A program made the position numbers and the translations under genes. Of a DNA stretch of 44,094 nucleotides, positions 44,073 to 44,094 are shown in pieces. This stretch comes from Leptolyngbyaceae cyanobacterium C42_A2020_001 (GTDB lineage: Bacteria; Cyanobacteriota; Cyanobacteriia; Leptolyngbyales; Leptolyngbyaceae), in contig JACYLN010000042.1 of NCBI GenBank assembly GCA_015272515.1, positions 1-44,094 of the forward strand, in the 5' to 3' direction. The first letter of the stretch is position 1. The number at the start of each line of letters is the position of its first letter. The notes under the pieces were generated by a model. That model searched no databases. It had not been told where the DNA came from and was given only the letters and a program-made list of their open reading frames with translations.

Positions 44073-44094
44073 TGAGTGTGACCGCCCCAAGGGC

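Overview
The window is a 44 kb chromosomal segment of a phycobilisome-containing cyanobacterium. The evidence is the dense scatter of HIP1-type GCGATCGC palindromes on both strands, a Mg-chelatase large subunit (ChlH), a CpcT-type phycobiliprotein lyase, a class C flavodiiron pair (Flv1/Flv3), a solanesyl-diphosphate synthase and several cyanobacteria-restricted families (DUF3318, DUF1350, PsiE-like, Uma2). The AT/GC balance, the heptamer tandem repeats in intergenic DNA and the many Uma2-type genes would suit a filamentous, Leptolyngbya-like genome, but the genus cannot be fixed from the sequence alone. No CRISPR array, complete IS element or prophage was seen.

Layout. 0.1-5.1 kb: solanesyl-PP synthase, a structured non-coding stretch with a possible 39-residue membrane protein, a cpcT-codA pair and a tandem universal stress protein. 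5.3-11.3 kb (mostly + strand): a GT4 glycosyltransferase, a small secreted protein closed by a clear terminator, an 844-residue fusion of a cNMP-binding-like domain, a degenerate sigma54-type AAA+ domain and a NapH/NosR-like membrane polyferredoxin, and an alanine/serine-glyoxylate aminotransferase. 11.3-20.6 kb: a six-gene minus-strand run (GT2, polysaccharide deacetylase, CNT nucleoside transporter, Pro-rich exported protein, DUF3318, SH3 protein) divergent from a plus-strand trio (GT2, UDP-galactopyranose-mutase-like flavoprotein, GT2). Together these look like a locus for making or exporting a glycan or glycolipid. 20.7-33 kb: a zinc alcohol dehydrogenase beside the stump of an AraC regulator, then flv1, a PsiE-like gene, chlH, ydcF, a Uma2 gene and flv3; this block concerns photosynthetic electron flow and chlorophyll synthesis. 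33-39.4 kb: housekeeping genes (coaX, pheS, surE), a second YdcF-like protein, a small HTH-like protein with an unlisted 59-residue membrane protein upstream, a DUF1350 hydrolase and tRNA-Phe(GAA). 39.5-44.1 kb: a TonB-dependent receptor with an AMIN domain, a lipoprotein carrying an RTX-derived domain, the decayed N-terminus of a second receptor, and a Uma2 gene whose C-terminal half is lost close to the window end.

Points most worth following are the sigma54-like/polyferredoxin fusion in a lineage without sigma54, the inverted pair of ~105-bp dispersed repeats built around heptamer units, the structured intergenic region at 1.50-1.59 kb, and the receptor/lipoprotein pair with its pseudogene neighbour.
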